64,000 bases of DNA. Source: Chaunax sp. Z400 (taxonomy: Eukaryota > Chordata > Actinopteri > Lophiiformes > Chaunacidae). Positions 1 to 13,194 of the stretch are shown here, in pieces (the first letter of the stretch is position 1; each line of letters begins with the position of its first letter). The DNA lies in contig CM075189.1 of NCBI GenBank assembly GCA_037577475.1, positions 18,205,839 to 18,269,838 of the forward strand, given 5' to 3'. A program made the translations under genes and the position numbers. The notes beneath the pieces are model-generated. The model ran no database searches and was not told the origin of the DNA. It saw only the letters and a program-made list of their open reading frames with translations.

Positions 1-2414
1 TTGAATTATTTATGCACTGAGTCATTTTCACCCTTTGCTCAGGATATTTCTGTAATGAATGACTGCATGTTACTGCAGTGATGGTTTGTACCAAAATTAT
101 TCCTCTCAGTTCAGTGACAAAATATTCTGTAGGGATTTACTTGGCTGGAATTTGTATTTAGATGTCCCACTGTAGCAGTTAAAATACTGCTGGAACCCTT
201 TGTGCCTTGTGGAAATGGTCCCTGGAAAATGATTAAATAAGTTCACGTGGCTGACAATGCGGTTGTTGTTGTATTACATATGCTTGGCAATCTCAGGAAG
301 AAACTGTGTCCAAAGGCATCGTTAGGAAGATTTCTTACTTACACTGGGAGGGATTAAGTTGTATTGGTGTCCAGGAATGCAGATTAAGGCGTGGCAAGTG
401 TACTCCCCAAGCTCTCTAACCGTCTTCTTTTATCTATTTTTCTTGTACAATTTTTCTGCATGACTACCTTGACTCCCAAGTTGCTTAATTAGCACATCTT
501 GTTTTTTGTTTTGTTTTACTTTTAATTTGCAGTTTACAAACCATTATCTTTTTTCAGTCTAATCCTCTCTTATGCCTCCATCATATGGGCTGTTGTGTCT
601 CATGCAGTATATACAGCATGGTTTCGCCATTGTAGAGTCGCTCCGGTGTCCATTTTTTGACCCACTTCTAAGTTAACCATGTTACATCAAAACTCATCAC
701 TACACTGGCCTCAGTGGATCAGAACCCATTTATAACCACAAAGGATTATATTTAGTCATGGAAACGATGTTTAGATTCAAATATTGACAGTATAAATAGT
801 CAAATTTGGACATGTGATACAGAAGTAGCTAACTTGATATCAAAATGCTGTTGATTTTATGTGTTCCATGAATATATAATCTTTTTTTATGTTTAACAAT
901 CAATATTTTAAAAACACACACAAACATTACAAAAACACTATAAATGGTATTATCACAAATGTGAATTCCTTTTCAAAAGGAAATACTCCTCCGACAATAC
1001 TCATTTATAATCAGTATTACCCTAGGTTTTGTGCAAATGCACCAGAATATTAAATAATCTTAATGATGAAATGTGAGCACTTACTGGTTGACATATGTGG
1101 GCTTTTAAGCCATCAGTGGGAAATTAGTTTTCATTTTAAGGATTTTGAATTAGCTGCAGAATGTTATACATAAAAAAAAGAAAAGAAAAATATACTGATA
1201 TTTTTTGGGGGGGGGGTTTCTTGCATATCCTGATTTAACATATAATTCTATTTCAAATTCAGGAAACAGGAATTTTTGCAACATGTTGTACACACATACA
1301 CACATAGAGAGAGAGAGAGAGAGAGAGATTGGCAGAAGATGCTGAAATAAATTAAATTCTGCATTGACTATTTTTGCTGTTTACTAATTCATATCAACAC
1401 AAGTTAGTCATGACTATGACACATATAGTATACATCACACCTTTCACATGAGCTTTGCAGTATATATTTGCTGTTCTTCTACCCAACTGGATATACAATA
1501 TGAATAAAAAAAAAATATTTCTACATTTTGGCCCTTGAGGAAATGCATACGTGGATGTTCTCTCCAATTATTATCTCTAGGTATTAAATAATAATAGTAA
1601 ACTCTAGCCTTCAGAGTCAGCTTTTGGCTTCGCATTACCTGTACTTCTCTTCACCTCGCCATGGCAACAACCTTTTCTGTCAGGTCTCACTGGAGTCATT
1701 CGCATTAGCCTTCCTTGTTATTATTGTTTATCTCTCTTGTCAGTCACCGAGATCACCATGACGCTTATCCATATGCATGAACTCATTACACGTAGTAGCG
1801 CATTGGCTGGAGGTCAGGCGGTGCCCATGCCAGTCTTGTTCTCAGCTGTAATAACAGGTGACTGCAGCAGCCTGGTATTTTGTTGGGCATCATTTGCATG
1901 GTGTTGAAGTGCACATGTGGGGCCATGTGATAAATATGGCTATGCATCGGGCCTGTTAGATTAGAGCTTATGCAGGAGAAACGGAGTCCCCCTTGGGCTT
2001 AATTGTGGTGTCTTTTGGCACACACCACACAACTCTCTTCTCCATCGAATGCTAATTTAACAATGACATATGCGATGAATTATGCTGATTTGGTAGGGCT
2101 GGAAAAAATAAGACAGAAAAGGATACACAAAGTAAAGACGCAGGTTTTCGCTTGATGCGCTTTTAGTTGAGCTTCAGAATCTGATTGCCAGAACCCAAAG
2201 TATGTCTTGTACTTTTCACAGATCATCCCCTCACTGCTGATATTTAGCCACAGGTTATATGATTTATTAATTAATGCATTAATACGCGCGATTAACCCAA
2301 AAAAGAAAGCTCTATCTGTTTTCATTTATTTATTTTAAAGCAAATCAGTCACATCACCAACTTTGACCCTAATTTCCTCTCATAACTCAGCGATGATGAC
2401 TGAGACAGTAGCTG

Positions 2415-2555
2415 TGACCCAGTTCAGGGGCTGCATCCTCTGAAGGCTGCATTTACAGACCGAATACGTCACAACTAGGCCTGTCCCAATTCAGAGACTC
2501 TTTCAAATGCAGCCTCCTTTTCACCCCATCCCAAGATTCATTGTGCATCGGCGAT
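2415..2555. repeat. Repeat remnant with an 11-bp inverted repeat
   Basis: AGGCTGCATTT at 2444-2454 is perfectly complementary to AAATGCAGCCT at 2505-2515. The phrase C-C-[AG]-[AG]-TTCAG-[AG]-G occurs twice, near 2419 and 2486. The style, including the phrase CTGTCCCAATTCAG, resembles non-autonomous DNA transposons that I recall as frequent in fish genomes. The outer ends and target-site duplication were not resolved, and the element may extend to about 2830. Confidence 0.45.
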
Positions 2556-5500
2556 TACGGTCAACAAAAATAAATAAATAAAATTAACATTTCTTGCTCC
2601 ATTTCTAGATCAACTCCAAATAAAGATTTTACAACAGCTACTTTTATTATTGCTGCTTCTGCTGCATGTCTTTCACCACAGTGATTTTTACTACAAAATG
2701 ATTTACTGCGAGTGCTAATCAACTCCAGCTGGTAGGCGACAAGCGCGGCACCCCGTGACGCAGGGGCAAAAACAGGAAGAGCTGGTGAGATTCTCAGTAG
2801 ACCAGACCGTCTCATTTAACACCATTCAATGCGGGGCCTTGCCTTTGTCGACCATGAACGGAGAACTAAAATATAAATATATATGTATAAGCTTATCTTC
2901 CTGCATTAGCTAAAACTGTTTCATCAATATTTATACCATTAAATAATCCTAAATGCATTCATATTTTGATGCATATTCCCATTTCATAGAAATGTACATT
3001 AATCTGTTAAATCCTGAGAGTTCACAGCAGAGTCACGTTGGTGTGGAATAAGCTTGAAAAATGTTGTTTGTCTCTTGCTGTTTGTGTTTTTCTTATTTTC
3101 TTTACCAAATTATCTCTCTGTTTTTTGCTTTTCTTTCTGTATATTAACCCTCTATTTGCCTTGTAAATTTACCTCTTGATCCTGCTTCCCTCCTTTCATG
3201 CCAAATGTAAGTGCTCAGGTGTGCAAAGTCCTCCGGATTTTCCTTAAGACAAATTTAATGTCACAGTAACTCTGTCAGGTTTCCCGACCCCAGCCCTCAT
3301 ATTAATCCCTCCCCCTTCTATCTCCCTCTCCACCTTTATTCCTGCCTCTCACTGCATTTCTTTCTCTCAGGCTGCATTTCTCAGTTAGATTAATGGGATT
3401 TTAGAATCTGTCACACTCAGTTTGTTGCCTGTCAGCCTGTCACTGTAGCTTTGCTCATGGTGAGATCTGGGGTGTTTTTGTGGTTTGGCAGAGTGAAGAT
3501 TATGTAAGATCACAACATGCTGTATGATTGATGTTTATTGTTTAACTTATTTACCTGTAGGACAAGATTTGCTGTATCTTGTTGTTTGTTTGTTTGTTGT
3601 CTCTCAAATGTACTCAAGAATTGTTGAGGTTAGATGTTGAAAATGTGTTTATATTAGTTTTCACTAATATAAACACTGATATAAGATCAAATCTGTATTG
3701 TAATTGCAAATGCTTATTTCAAAGTTTTTTTTTCTTTCATAAAAAATAAAAAGATTCAGGCAAGAAATATGGAATTTGGAAGGTAGTTGTCACAATTTTA
3801 CATTTTATTGTCCCCTTTCTCGTAAACAAAAACAGAACTTTGTCTTTTTTCAGCTTTCCAGGTCTGTGGTAGTGACCTTTTGTTTCAGATGGATCCTGCT
3901 ACACCACCCACAAACTATTGTGCAGTCACTATTTTTTCTTCTTCTTATTTGACGCTCAAGCTTAGTTTTGGAAACAAACAAAAAAAGATATTCCACATAA
4001 TGTCTTTTTTGAAACTGTCAAGCATTGGTTTGATAATTATTTTGTCATTGATTCAAAGTGAAGTCATCACTGATTTGAAACGAGCCCAGCAGAGAGCCTG
4101 CTGAGGTGTCACTGCAGGAAGACGGTATGGTCCCGTGTTGCTCTCCATCACAAAGCATCAACAAAATGCCACACATTTCTCTGTCTTCCAAGATTAAGAA
4201 GAAAACAGTTTGAAAGAAGAGAATCGTATCTGTCATTGCAGACATGGCTCATTTTCTGTCTTTGTCGTGTACCTCCCATTGACCAAGCAGAGAGGAAGGC
4301 AGTTTATTCAGATCATCCTTTAGATCATCAGGAGATTGTCCCTGTTTTCTCATTTATTCAACCCAGTTTGATAAATAAGTTATTGCTCCAAGAACACTTT
4401 TCTTTATCATTTCTGATATTACTGTTGTGAATATGTGCTCCTCTTTGTTGAAAGTATATTTCACAAGTTAAGGGTTGTAAAGTAAGTGTTGCAGATTTTA
4501 CAACTCGGCAAAGGAGGGGCGGTAGACCCTCAAAAATTACAATTTAACTGAGAATTAACATTGATTGATTATCAAAGCCTTTTTTTTTCCTTAGCAATTT
4601 TACTTTCAGACACTTTAACACCTGCTATTTTAACAGCATGCAGTACGGCTAAGTTCATGCCTAATACATGCCTAATACCCCCTTTTAAACTATATTAAGT
4701 TGACATGGATTCCTGGGTGCTGCATGTGAAACTGTGAACTTAATTCACTCGGGGCGCGTTGACAGCAACAGAGATCAAAGTATGGAAACCCTACAGATAT
4801 TGTCATTCTCTACAAATGTTTAGTGAACCGCAATGTGTATCACATTACTTTAACACTCTCCTTTACTCTGTCAACTGCTTCCCTCATCAAGTACCGACAG
4901 TCTCACAGTCTGGGTATCTTAAGTAGAAATATGTTACCAATATTTAGGGTTGTTAATATATTTTTTTGGTATACTCTATGTAACTAAATGTGCAGTTTCA
5001 GGTTTAAGTGAAGGGGAAACACCAGCAAGTGTGTCGACGTGTTCCTGTAAATCTAAAGTAAATTGAGTAATGCGTGTTTAGATATTCCTAATCTGATAAA
5101 GAATAAGATAACAGTCAAAATCTTCCCATTAATGTCATGGCTACAAAAGATAGTATTTAGGACACAGATAAAAGTTTCACATACTGTACATCCACACTAT
5201 TGGAACTTTTGATGGACAACAGAGGAATAACAAATCTAAACATGGAAGTTGTAGCTGTTGTTTGAAGGTTTGGGTAACTGAAATCCACAGACCCTGATAG
5301 CAATATTTAAAGGAGCACAATATTGAATAAGGAACCCATAAACACTCTTTGCAGTCAACAAACAGTTTCCGTTGATACATTAAGCCATTAAACTTTAAGA
5401 GTATTGTGTGCTGGTCAACATAATGTATACCTTTTTTCTTTTTTTTTCTGGCTAAGCTAGACTTGTGTTAAAGTTGTTTGGTGCTTGTGCAATCAGCCAG

Positions 5501-8124
5501 GCCAGTTTAGAGAACTTAATTAAACACCAAAGTGTACTAAATATTTCACAAAAAACATTCTCTCTATTTTCTACCAAGTTTCTAATGTACATTTACCAAT
5601 TATTAAATGTTTCCACCTTTTTCAGATATTGAGCCAACAATATGTTTTAATTTTTGAAAAGGACGAACTAAGCAGGATTTAAAAGGTTTATCCTCGAAAA
5701 CCCAAACTTTGTCGACGTTGTTTTTTGTTTGTGGATGGCTGCATCTTAGCAGGGTGTGCCGTGTGTAGCACCTTCATCTTTGCTCAAGGTCTTAAATGAG
5801 TTGAGATGCCTGGTGTTGCAAACATATTTCCAGTAATCTCTCCTACGCTGCTGTGTGTGTCTGGTGGCCTGTGGTGAGAAGTCTGGCCCAGCATCATCAC
5901 ACAGACTTCCACACTTCCACACATATGGTGCTGCCTTTGTGTCAGTTGTGCTCTATGGGGTATGTAATAATTAACAAGATGAAAAACAAGCACCAAGCGG
6001 TTTTGGTTTTCTATTACCTAATTTTCTGTGTGTTCAACTATATCTTTTTTTTTTTTTTTTTTATCTGTTAACTTAACTTAACTTAGCTTAAATTAAATTT
6101 AGTTTTAATTAATAACAGCACAATATACATTAATTTCCTTCTTTCTTTTTTAGTATTCTGAGATGTGGCAGAATAATTTTACCTTTCTGAAATAATTAAA
6201 CCCCTCCCTGGTGTAACAATTACTAAAGTCTCAACTTTCGTATCAGAAGAATGGTCTCAAATCTGTCTGTATTCATGCTTTTATATGTCACCTTGGATTT
6301 GTGCATGCTTAGCCACGGAGGAAGGAAACATATTATATTAGAAATGGGCTGAAATGTATTAATCAACAAGCACACTGCCAAGGACACTTCATTTGTGTAG
6401 TATACCAAAACATTCTCAGCTCAGATGTGAAGGCTCTCTTGAAGACTTCCTGTACAAGGGTGAAAACATACCCTCTTTGCCCAGCAAGCTATGCCAGAGA
6501 TGTACAGTCTAAATAATATTAGCTGTAACTCTTCCAGTGGATAATTGGTTTGCTGGTGTGTTTATGCTGTGTCATTCAGAACCAATTATACATTGTGACG
6601 GAGAATGTTGTTACTAATCCAGCTACTAATGTGCCTTAGAATTCAAGAGAAGAATTTATGATTAATGTGTTGCGCACTCTCCTCTCGATCGGCACATTAC
6701 TTTTCATTTGATGGGAATTTATTATCATGCTTACATACATGTCACTCTGATTAGGACTGATCGTTATATTTTACTGACACACTTTTAGTTTTTTTTTCTA
6801 CAAACATTAAAACTTACTGATTCAATACAAAGCACATGATTAAGTCTGTTCGGGTTTTTAGGTGCAAAAGCTGGATCCAAAAGCTGAATTTCTCATCAAA
6901 AATAATTATGCTTCTCATTTTTAAAACTATTTACTTTTATCCCTTTTTAGGAAAAAGTGAATCATTGCGAGTGCTAGATTAACAACATTAGCTTTCTATA
7001 TTGTACTATACAGCATCCAGTATATCTGTTTCTCTGGACCAAAAGGGGACAAAAAAGGAAAATCCTGTTTGCAGTCATCATTCAAATCCAATATAAATCC
7101 ATCCTCATAAATCCAATTACACAAATACGCCTCATTGTATATCATCAACAATCCTCTCTGTCTCCGCTGATATGATCAAAAGCCGACATTAGAATGACAC
7201 TATTTCTAGCCAGAGACTCTAATTGGAGCTTCAACAAAAGCCAGCAACATTTTAAATAATGGCTGCCTCCCAAACAGGAATGTCAGACCGGCATTATGGC
7301 TTACTTTTTATATCGCTGAATTCCCTCAGGCAATGGAAAAGATGTCATCATTAGTGGCCTTGGTGATTGCGATAGCTGCTGAGGTCTTAGTGGTCAGCCA
7401 AGCTGGTGGCCCAGAAGTAGGGTCTACTCTATGATTTTCCTGTTGAGGTTCCCATCTGACTACGTGATCCTGTGCCAGGCTGCTCCTGCTGAATACATTT
7501 GAGGGGCTAATGAGGAAAGAAGCTTTGTTAAGACGTGGAAAAGGGCACGACTTCCTCCTCTTCTCCTCTGAGAAAAAGAGGGAAAAGTCGCCGTGGTCAA
7601 TTTTATTAACTTGGCTGACCTTCACGCAAACAATTAACATTTACAGAAAACACAGCCCCTCCCATTATTTCCCTCATCTCCATCTTAATCTTCAGCTTCA
7701 TGACCAGCAGCAACCTCTATCTTTTTTTTTTCTGCCTCTGCAAGGGGTATTTAACAGACAAGTCGCATATTAATGGAAAACCTCATTCGTGTATTTTTAA
7801 GATAATTTCAAGGTGATGTGGATTATGCTGTAGACGCTCGGTTTTCTGTAGGTCCTTTGTTAATTTGATGGCTAAAGGTCACAAGTATTGTCTTAAAAAG
7901 CCAACCGTGGGCAGTGATTATGTCACCCTAAGTACTTATCCTCCTGCCAGACCACAAGCCAACCTCTCTGCTTTCTGGCTGGAATCTAAGTCTAGGTCTC
8001 CTAAAGATACATACAGTATATGGGATAAAAATGTTTTCTTTGACAGTGACAGAACCTCAACAACATTTTTCATACAATCTGCATTTATTTACAAATATAA
8101 ATTATTTTAATTTTTAATTTTTAT

Positions 8125-8195
8125 GTAACCTTTATTTTACCAGGAAAGTCTCATTGAGCTTAAAAAAATCTCTTTTTGCAAGAGCGTCCTGCTGA
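8125..8195. repeat. Teleost interspersed repeat fragment (family unassigned)
   Basis: The stretch contains TTTATTTTACCAGGAAAGTC followed by CATTGAG and a CTCTTTTTGCAAGAG segment. I recall this arrangement as a recurrent short repeat in fish and other vertebrates, but I cannot name the family. An AT-rich, partly self-complementary stretch follows immediately, to about 8285. Confidence 0.4.
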
Positions 8196-8548
8196 CACCA
8201 GGATTATTATTATTATATAATATTTATTTTTATTATATAAAAATAATATATTTTATTATTTAAAAAATGTAAATAAAAAAAAAATCTTCCAGAATACATG
8301 TGCTTAGTACCTGTAATCAAATGGTTCTATAGAAACCTTACTATTTTTATGCCTGTACCGTCTGATATAAATTAACTGTATGCCTCAAAAAAGTTATTAC
8401 CAACTTTTATCTAACGAGATACAGTAAGTTGAACATGAACATAGTCAGCAGCTTATGGACTACTTTGTATGGTACCCTGTCATCCTTGTCTTTGCTTTGA
8501 GGTGATTTGTAACCTGACATGGACAGAAAATGAGACTTGCATTAACAG

Positions 8549-8695
<147 letters not shown>

Positions 8696-8712
8696 TGCTC
8701 TCCCATTTGTAG

Positions 8713-8814
8713 AACCTAATAAAGAACCTGCCAGAGCCGAAAGAGCTGAGTGCACTAGCGGAACTAAAGGGTGAATATGAAGAGCTGGTGGAGTCGGAGC
8801 AGTTTGGCATTGTG
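8713..8814 (+). CDS. diaph2: diaph2 internal exon: FH2 segment NLIKNLPEPKEL...EQFGIV
   Basis: This 102-nt exon starts and ends in phase 0 and encodes 34 residues, from NLIKNLPEPKEL through LAELKGEYEEL to ESEQFGIV. It lies between acceptor TTTGTAG and donor GTGAGT, both good GT-AG sites. In the diaphanous family this segment follows the EALIQ residue run supplied by the preceding exon. It forms helices in the middle of FH2, the dimeric actin-nucleating and barbed-end-processive domain. Frame and boundaries are fixed by family similarity and by exact in-frame joining to the next exon, where FGIV|MSSVK corresponds to FGVV|MSSVK in mammalian relatives. The exon lacks an initiator and a stop, as expected for an internal exon. 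The microsatellite just upstream is the unusual feature of its splicing context. The identification as a formin is secure; the paralogue choice is less so. Confidence 0.93.
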
Positions 8815-11345
8815 GTGAGTATAATTTCCCTGTGACTGCTAGGTGGGCCCGAGAGAGCACACAGTGTGCACAATCATACTAGCAGTCTGCTGTAGTGAAG
8901 CACTTGTAAACTACTTGGATGTGGACAGTGGATTAGCAAGAGACCAGTAAATTTAAGGTGGTAACCCAATTTCCAAATTAGAGAAGCTGTATTTTCATTA
9001 TTTTTATTTATTTATTTACTTACTTACTAAATTGCTTACTTTTTGGCGTCTGTTCTACTTTTTCTGTGTGCTGCAAGGAAACCTCCAAGACAACAACTGA
9101 CAATCTATTAGGAACACTCTCACTGCTGTTGTGATTTTGTTTTCACGTGCCACATAAACATAAGAAATGGGTTCAACCTTTTTCGACGAGGATTCAGCAT
9201 CAAGAATGCCACATTTTTTACATCAGTTGCCAATGTTGTCCGGTTAAACGCGGTCAACTAGCTTGGTAAGGTATCCCTATCCTTTTACAATGATTAGCCA
9301 AAGTTCTATCTTTCTAGCAATAGGATTACTGTGGCAAACATACAGTAATATTAACTTGCAGAATAGCCTTCAGTCATCAAAAGAACAAGGTATTCACCAG
9401 AGAAATATGTAATGATTAGCAAGTAATTAGCTGTTATTGAGCAGTTCAACATTATTAAAGGCTGATTCTGGAGTTTGACCTTTTCTGTTGATGTAACAAT
9501 TGAAATCAAAAATTATTAGTTATTGATAAAACATTGACTTTTGTGTTCCTCTACCACGTCAACCAATTTTTTTTTTTAATCTAGCAACCTGATTGGAGTG
9601 TGTGAACTATGAACAGACAACTTGACCTACTACTTTTTCTTGTCAGCTAGTGTCCCACCCGTGACTGAAAAGGCAGTGTCGTACCACAAACCTCTTGTTT
9701 AGCAGAAGAAGAGAATTACACTTATTTACTTTTTAATCAGCTGCCCTTGTCATCCATTTACCAAGCTCCAATACCCAGCACTTTGAGGAAATGTAAAATG
9801 AAGAGATATCTTTTAACTTAACTTTACAACAGGATCATATAGGTACATTATGCAGTTCTAAAGGAGAAATGTTCAATGAGACCCAAGGGTTACATTTGTG
9901 CTCAATTTTCCGAGCTTTTTTTCTTCATTCCTTCAAGACTTTTTTGACTGTGTCTTTTAGGAGATGTAATGAAGGAGGGCATGTCAGGTTCCCGAGTGAT
10001 CTCACCAATTTTGTTATTATATACCACCCCACTGATGAAGTAGATCCTTAATGCAGAGCTGTTTAGTTCCCCTGGGAAATAAGGCATGTTTAAGCTTTTC
10101 TCTGCCAGAGCTGTCACTAACACACTCGCTTTCATTGTGATTTCCTCTTATTGTATACAAATTAATTCTATTGAGGGATAGAGGGAGGAGTGTTGGTGCG
10201 TTTGTGTGTTTGTGTCTGTGTGTGTATGTATGCGTACAAATAATTGAGGTGAATGGGAATATTGGGTGCGTTTGTGTGTCTGTGTGTATGATGTGGTGGT
10301 TTGGGTGGGGGGTGTTTGACAGACAACTTGCCCATACACATGAATAAATTTGAGCGGTAATGAAGCATTATGGGCTCTGTCTGAAGGTTGCCTTCAAGCA
10401 CCAGATTATGCAGCAATCTGTGGTTGCTACTTTGCCACATATCTCACAGCCCAAACTCTATTTGTTTTAATTCCCTCACATTTTTATAGCTATTTTTTTT
10501 CTCTCAAGCCCAGAAGTAGCGATTGAGGCTATTATATTATTTATGACAAATCTGTGTAAATGGGGATTCCTTTGTCCATATGGAATTCGGAAGGGAAGCA
10601 GGAAAGAGGTTTGTCCCATTTGCAAAAGGGAGCTAGTCACAGCAGTAATTACTCTGGAGCATGGTGGTGCACCTTGATAAAATGTCTTCTTTGTCTTTGT
10701 TTTCTCATGTAATGAAAAGCGATTGTAGGAACTCACATTATAAAATGAAGTATATTCAAATTTCATTAAGACTTTAAGGAGTAGAAATCATGAATACCAG
10801 TGATTAATATTGGTTGAGAATTATAACAGTCACATTTACAAAGGTTTTTATGCCTTTATGCAAGTAAATTGTGTTTGCTTCTAAGAAAAGCCACAACTTG
10901 CACGTAATAAAGTGTTGGTCTTGTTTTTATGTATATAGGATTATTCTTGTCCATCTGTAACAGATTTGATAGGGGTATACAGTATAGTCTATTCCCTTCT
11001 CCTCGGTTGTTCACACATGCTTTGTCGGGGAATTAAAGGTGTGCATCTCATAATTGTTTTCTTCAATTTGCTTATTCTTACATTTTTAGGCACATTTGAA
11101 CTCAAGCAGGTTTTGTGTCAGTTTCCTCTCATTTACCTATGATAGGGGTATGGTCTGTCCACATCTCCTCAAAAACTGGGTGTGCATCTCATAATTGGTT
11201 TCTTAATTTTCTTAATTTTTACATTTAAGGGCAAATTTGAACTGGGGCGATTTTTATATCATGCTGCTATTATTCTGCTATGATCGAGGTTATGGTCTTT
11301 TCACATCGGCAACAATTATTTATTTATTTTTATGTATTATTACAG
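8815..11345 (+). other. diaph2 intron, 2531 bp, GT-AG
   Basis: A phase-0 U2-type intron with donor GTGAGT and acceptor ATTACAG. Its pyrimidine tract is weak, being interrupted by A residues (TTATTTATTTTTATGTATTA). An imperfect GT-rich stretch lies at about 10190-10310, in which the phrase GGTGCGTTTGTGTGT occurs twice. Two similar sentences, each with GTGTGCATCTCATAATT, occur near 11039 and 11179 and suggest a local duplication of about 140 bp. No gene or named repeat was recognised. Confidence 0.9.
11039..11300. repeat. Local imperfect tandem duplication, about 140-bp unit
   Basis: GTGTGCATCTCATAATTG is present at about 11040 and again at about 11180. Each copy is followed by a T-rich TTTTCTT..AATTT run, then ACATTTTAGGCACATTTGAACT or ACATTTAAGGGCAAATTTGAACT type sequence and a shared [TC]-TATGAT-[AC]-G stretch. 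Each copy ends in a TATGGTCT..CACATC motif. The duplication ends just upstream of the exon at 11346, so the intron may have grown by duplication here. Confidence 0.6.
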
Positions 11346-11585
11346 ATGAGTTCAGTAAAGCTCTTACGGTCACGTCTCAATGGGATTCTGTTCAAGCTGA
11401 CGTTTGAGGAGCAGGTGAATAACATCCGGCCAGACATCATGAATGTGACATTTGCCTGTGAAGAAGTGAAGAAGAGTGACGGCTTCAGTAAATTCCTGGA
11501 GATGGTGTTGCTGGTTGGCAATTACATGAATGCTGGCTCGAGAAATGCCCAGACGTTTGGGTTCAATATCGGCTTCCTCTGCAAG
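11346..11585 (+). CDS. diaph2: diaph2 internal exon: FH2 core with the GNYMN signature
   Basis: This 240-nt, phase-0 exon encodes 80 residues, MSSVKLLRSRLNGILFKLTF to GFNIGFLCK. It holds the FH2 signature GNYMNAGSRNAQTFGF at exon residues 58-73, the most conserved part of formin FH2 domains, and the helix with EEQVNNIRPDIM. The acceptor is TTACAG and the donor GTAAAC. The first codon happens to be ATG but is internal Met, aligning with the VMSSVK run of mammalian DIAPH2; it is not a start. The region belongs to the FH2 core that contacts actin and supports dimer-based processive capping. ILFKLTFEE favours DIAPH2 over the ILFKLQF seen in DIAPH1 and DIAPH3 as I recall them. No frameshift, stop or unusual codon use was seen, so the exon looks functional. 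Confidence 0.96.
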
Positions 11586-11699
11586 GTAAACACACCACCA
11601 CTGTACATAACACATGAACAATATGTTTCCAAAAGAAAAAAAGTAGATTAGCTTCTAAATATATGTCATAACATTTAGATTTACATTTATCTGTTTAGT

Positions 11700-11960
11700 G
11701 ATGCACAGATGAGGTTCAGTCCAAGCAAAACACTCCATTACATGTTCCACCTCGCAAGTGCCACTGGGTTGCAGGTACAAGGTTGGGGAGAAGTAACATA
11801 GGTGAGTAAGTATTCTTGGAGGAGGGAGGCCATCCAGTGATTTTTGAAGCCCAGCGAGGGATTCTGCTGACTGAATTTTAACTCGTTCCACCATCGAGAA
11901 ACCACAAATAATGCCAGGGACATCCAGCAGGTGAAAGCGTTGTGAAGCGGCTCCGAAGAG
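11700..11960 (-). mobile_element. Degraded non-LTR retrotransposon-like fragment
   Basis: Read on the minus strand, one frame gives FVVSRWWNEL and another gives KIQSAESLAGLQKSLDG, followed by LLQEYLLT back in the first frame. Together these resemble the W-W-N-x-L-P...R-x-A-x-S-L-x-x-F-[KR]-x-x-L-K-T run often seen at the C-terminus of LINE reverse-transcriptase proteins. The match needs two frame changes and lacks catalytic motifs, so this can only be a dead fragment. The identification rests on a short motif recalled from memory. Confidence 0.4.
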
Positions 11961-13135
11961 CTGCCTCCTCATTCCAGCGCCAATGTTAACCAGTCAGGCT
12001 GTTCAAACAGAACATCACTGCTGTTTGTGATTGTGTTTTCATGTACTTATGACACATATTTGTCAGTCCAGAAGGGGAGAGATTTGCAAACGCAGACACA
12101 CAAACACACAGACACACATGCACTGACTGAAGACAAGAGAAAAACTCTCTCTACAGATCAGATTATCAGAAAAGGTGATGGATGGTCTTTTTAATTTTGT
12201 TGCAGAAGAAGGACTCGTCATAAACATCAGCTTTTTTGTGATTAGCAAAGAACAGAATTGTCCAGCACAGACGAATGCACCGGTTGGTTTGCATAAATGT
12301 AAGAAATGCATACAAATTGACCTGATGTTGCACTTTGCAGCCCTTCCTCCCATGAGTTTCACCGCTGTAAAAGTGTGGAATGAGATTTCCTGCCTCACAG
12401 TGATGACAGTATACATACCAGGCCTGGGTATCATTTAAAAATGTAAAATAACAGTAGCAGTAAACTGAATGTCTTGCCAATAGAGTCGTTAATTTCATAT
12501 GTTGGCACAATGAACTGCCAACTCAAATACACAGAGCTCGACTTCACCACACTGCAGACAGAATAGGCACTTTAAATTGAAGAAATCTTGCAGAGATTGG
12601 CTGTGAGCAAAAATACTCATGCGATCTTGGTATCAAAAGAATCAAATGCAGGTATTGTTGGACTTAAGAGATTTCAATATTACTTGGTGCTGGGTTATTT
12701 CAGTAGATACCCGAAAGGTACAAATTCTTAATTCATATGTCACCATCATACAGTGCAGTCTACTTTTTTTCATCACAATTTTATCTGACAGTCACTGAAT
12801 ACGCTGAGCTGCAGGTATATCACTCTCATAAAATGTTGCTCTGAAGTAATATTCTTCTGTTGTATGACGAATTGTGCGTGAACAATTGAAAAGTGATATC
12901 ATGGCAAGTCATGTATTCAGGCCAGTTGCAAGCATGGCTCCAAGGACTTTACAGAGACTCTGCAAAGATCTGCAGAAGCCTGTCAACGATCAAATGAAAC
13001 AATACAACAAATAACTGAACTATAATGAGGCGTGGAGCACCATGGAACTACAGACAGAAAAAAAAAAACAACACATCTGTGTCTACTGCCAGTGGATGTA
13101 AAAGAGACAACCAAGCTTTGATGTAGACCTGTTCT

Positions 13136-13138
<3 letters not shown>

Positions 13139-13183
<45 letters not shown>
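13139..13183. repeat. (CA)n microsatellite
   Basis: About 22 uninterrupted AC units run directly into a repeat fragment that begins ATCTGGAACTCCCCACCAGT and holds the hammerhead-like core at 13212. The microsatellite may have started as part of that repeat. Confidence 0.97.
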
Positions 13184-13184
<1 letters not shown>

Positions 13185-13194
13185 CTGGAACTCC

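Noticed and set aside
11346..11348. ATG at the start of the second exon as a translation start.
   Set aside because: It directly follows a splice acceptor, and the residue aligns with an internal Met of the FH2 domain. The upstream exon joins to it in frame.
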